DNA of 64,000 nt from Bisporella sp. PMI_857 (Eukaryota; Ascomycota; Leotiomycetes; Helotiales; Helotiaceae), in assembly GCA_021307315.1 (NCBI GenBank), contig JAJSPD010000020.1, positions 434,001 to 498,000 of the forward strand, read 5' to 3'. Shown piece by piece: positions 62,841-64,000 of this stretch; within the stretch, counting starts at the first letter, position 1, and each line of letters opens with the position of its first letter. The notes below the pieces were generated by a model that had not been told where the DNA came from, ran no database searches, and saw only the letters and a list, made by a program, of their open reading frames with translations. The position numbers and the translations under genes are program-made.

Positions 62841-64000
62841 ATGGAAGCTGTGGCGAGTGATTTTTTTAGTTGCCAGGATTGTCCGCAAAAATTTAAGAAA
62901 CGGATGGACTACAAGTGAGGTTGATTCTATTCTGTGCTCCGAGTCTGAGTGATTGCTAACTACGTCGCACGATAGCCGACATCGAAAAAAGCATGATCGC
63001 CCCTATAAATGCACCATTTGCAATAAAGCCTTTGGCCTCGACTCCGACCGTAAACGTCACAGAACCACCCATCGACAGTCCCCCTCAAAATTACAATGTC
63101 CATTCCCAGACTGTCTTTATGCAAGCAAATCTCGAAAGGATAATCTCTTGAGACATGTTCGACATGTGCATGGCGAAAACGCAGCAGCTCTCCAGGGCAA
63201 TGGCATTCGAGTATATGCTGATGAACTCAAAAAGAACGAGCACCTAGATCAAGCAACGGAACTCGGGCTTGACCTTCTCGGAGCTGCGTACCAAGGAGAT
63301 TGCGATAAAATAAATGAGCTGGTTTTGAGAGGTGGAGATATAAAGATTGTCAGTAGCGACAACGAAACTCCATTGCATTTAGCATCTCGCAGAGGTCACA
63401 CAGGTGTGGTAAATCTACTACTTGGGAAAGGAGCTGAGTTAGAGTCTATAGCTGCGGATGGCCAAACGCCGCTATCGTACGCTGCCAAGAGCGGGCAACA
63501 ATCCGTGGTCCAGATTTTGATAGAGGCGGGAGCAGATTTAGAGAGCACAAAAAGCGGCGGGACGCCTTTATGGTACGCTGCATTGAATGGGCATGGTGCT
63601 GTGGCCCAGATTTTGATAGAGGCGGGAGCTGATTTAGAATGCAAACATATCAACGGCTGGACGCCTTTATCGCACGCTGCCAAGAGCGGGCAACAATCCG
63701 TGGTCCAGATTTTGATAGAGGCGGGAGCAGATTTAGAGAGCACAAAAAGCGGCACGACGCCTTTATGGTACGCTGCATTGAATGGGCATGGTGCTGTGGC
63801 CCAGATTTTGATAGAGGCGGGAGCTGATTTAGAATGCAAATATATCAACAGCTGGACGCCTTTATTGTACGCCGCATCGAATGGGCATGGCGCTGTGGTC
63901 CAGATTTTGATAGAGGCGGGAGCTGATTTAGAATGCAAACATATCAACGGCTGGACGCCTTTATTGTACGCCGCATCGAATGGGCATGGCGCTGTGGTCC
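62841..64000 (+). CDS. C2H2 zinc-finger/ankyrin-repeat protein, 3' end beyond the window
   Basis: Exon 1 62841-62914, intron 62915-62975 (GTGAGG, CTAAC branch, TAG), exon 2 62976 to the window edge, open. Three C2H2 fingers: FSCQDCPQKFKKR with NRHRKKH completed by the splice, YKCTICNKAFGLDSDRKRHR and QCPFPDCLYASKSRKDN with LLRHVRHVH. A linker leads to ankyrin repeats from LDLLGAAYQGDCDKINELVL: first TPLHLASRRGHTGVVNLLLG, then near-identical copies of QILIEAGADLE units. At least eight repeats are visible and more probably follow. Zinc fingers plus ankyrins suggest a nucleic-acid-binding protein with a ligand- or protein-recognition surface; the combination is seen in fungi but the function is unknown. 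It is divergent from another C2H2 gene. Confidence 0.88.
63481..64000 (+). repeat. Near-identical ankyrin-coding repeats with 195-bp higher-order unit
   Basis: A two-ankyrin block (32 + 33 codons) starting at 63481 recurs at 63676, 195 bp on, with only a few base differences. 99-bp units then continue to the edge. Variable codons fall at few sites (N/Y/H, G/S, L/S, A/V), while the rest is nearly identical in DNA, third positions included. Confidence 0.85.

Noticed and set aside
63396..63947. Long minus-strand open frame with repeating SKSAPASIKIW-like units
   Set aside because: It is the antisense of the ankyrin repeats; its repeats only mirror the 99-bp units.

Overview
The window is nuclear DNA of a filamentous ascomycete. 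Short GT-AG introns (about 42-110 bp), CTAAC-like branch points and fungus-specific families (HET, Zn2Cys6, 2EXR, AzgA, AA12) show this. A leotiomycete (Helotiales-like) host is my inference from family resemblance and cannot be proved here. Introns were placed by hand from splice motifs, reading frame and family conservation; for every gene called intact the exon phases close.

Layout. 1-1.5 kb: 5' part of a HET-domain gene, minus strand. 3.4-5.4 kb: a decayed DUF3292-like gene. 5.7-8.2 kb: an intact cytochrome b561 membrane protein with a long charged tail. 10.1-20 kb: a decayed oxidative-enzyme neighbourhood with a P450 pseudogene, an FAD-linked oxidoreductase broken by one frameshift, an intact short-chain dehydrogenase and a second, heavily broken FAD oxidoreductase. 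21.9-24.0 kb: an eight-exon AzgA-type purine permease containing a 15-nt exon. 25.7-27.7 kb: a fungal methyltransferase-like protein. 27.7-31.8 kb: gene-poor DNA with about nine copies of a 15-bp motif, several paired with a second 15-bp motif. 31.8-32.9 kb: an acidic hypothetical protein. 33.7-35.8 kb: a HET pseudogene. 36.4-39.3 kb: two intact hydrolases on the minus strand (alpha/beta hydrolase and metal-dependent amidohydrolase). 39.3-41.5 kb: AT-rich DNA and a broken GPR1/FUN34/YaaH transporter gene. 42.8-47.4 kb: a fused fumarylacetoacetate-hydrolase/alpha-beta-hydrolase enzyme followed by a Zn2Cys6 regulator on the same strand. 47.9-53.3 kb: a small hypothetical gene, two damaged 2EXR-family genes and a secreted RG-rich cysteine protein. 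54.6-59.9 kb: a secreted AA12-type quinoprotein dehydrogenase and a GH15-CBM20 glucoamylase. 61.7-64 kb: a divergent pair of C2H2 zinc-finger genes, the second carrying ankyrin repeats and running off the window.

How the parts fit. This is an accessory region: about seven of some twenty recognisable genes are damaged, and HET and 2EXR families recur. Working modules are the fusion hydrolase with its probable regulator (ring-cleavage-type catabolism is my inference), the two tandem hydrolases, the purine permease, and the two secreted carbohydrate-active enzymes. The P450/FAD/SDR stretch looks like a dead or dying specialised-metabolism cluster. No tRNA, rRNA, CRISPR or intact transposon was recognised.
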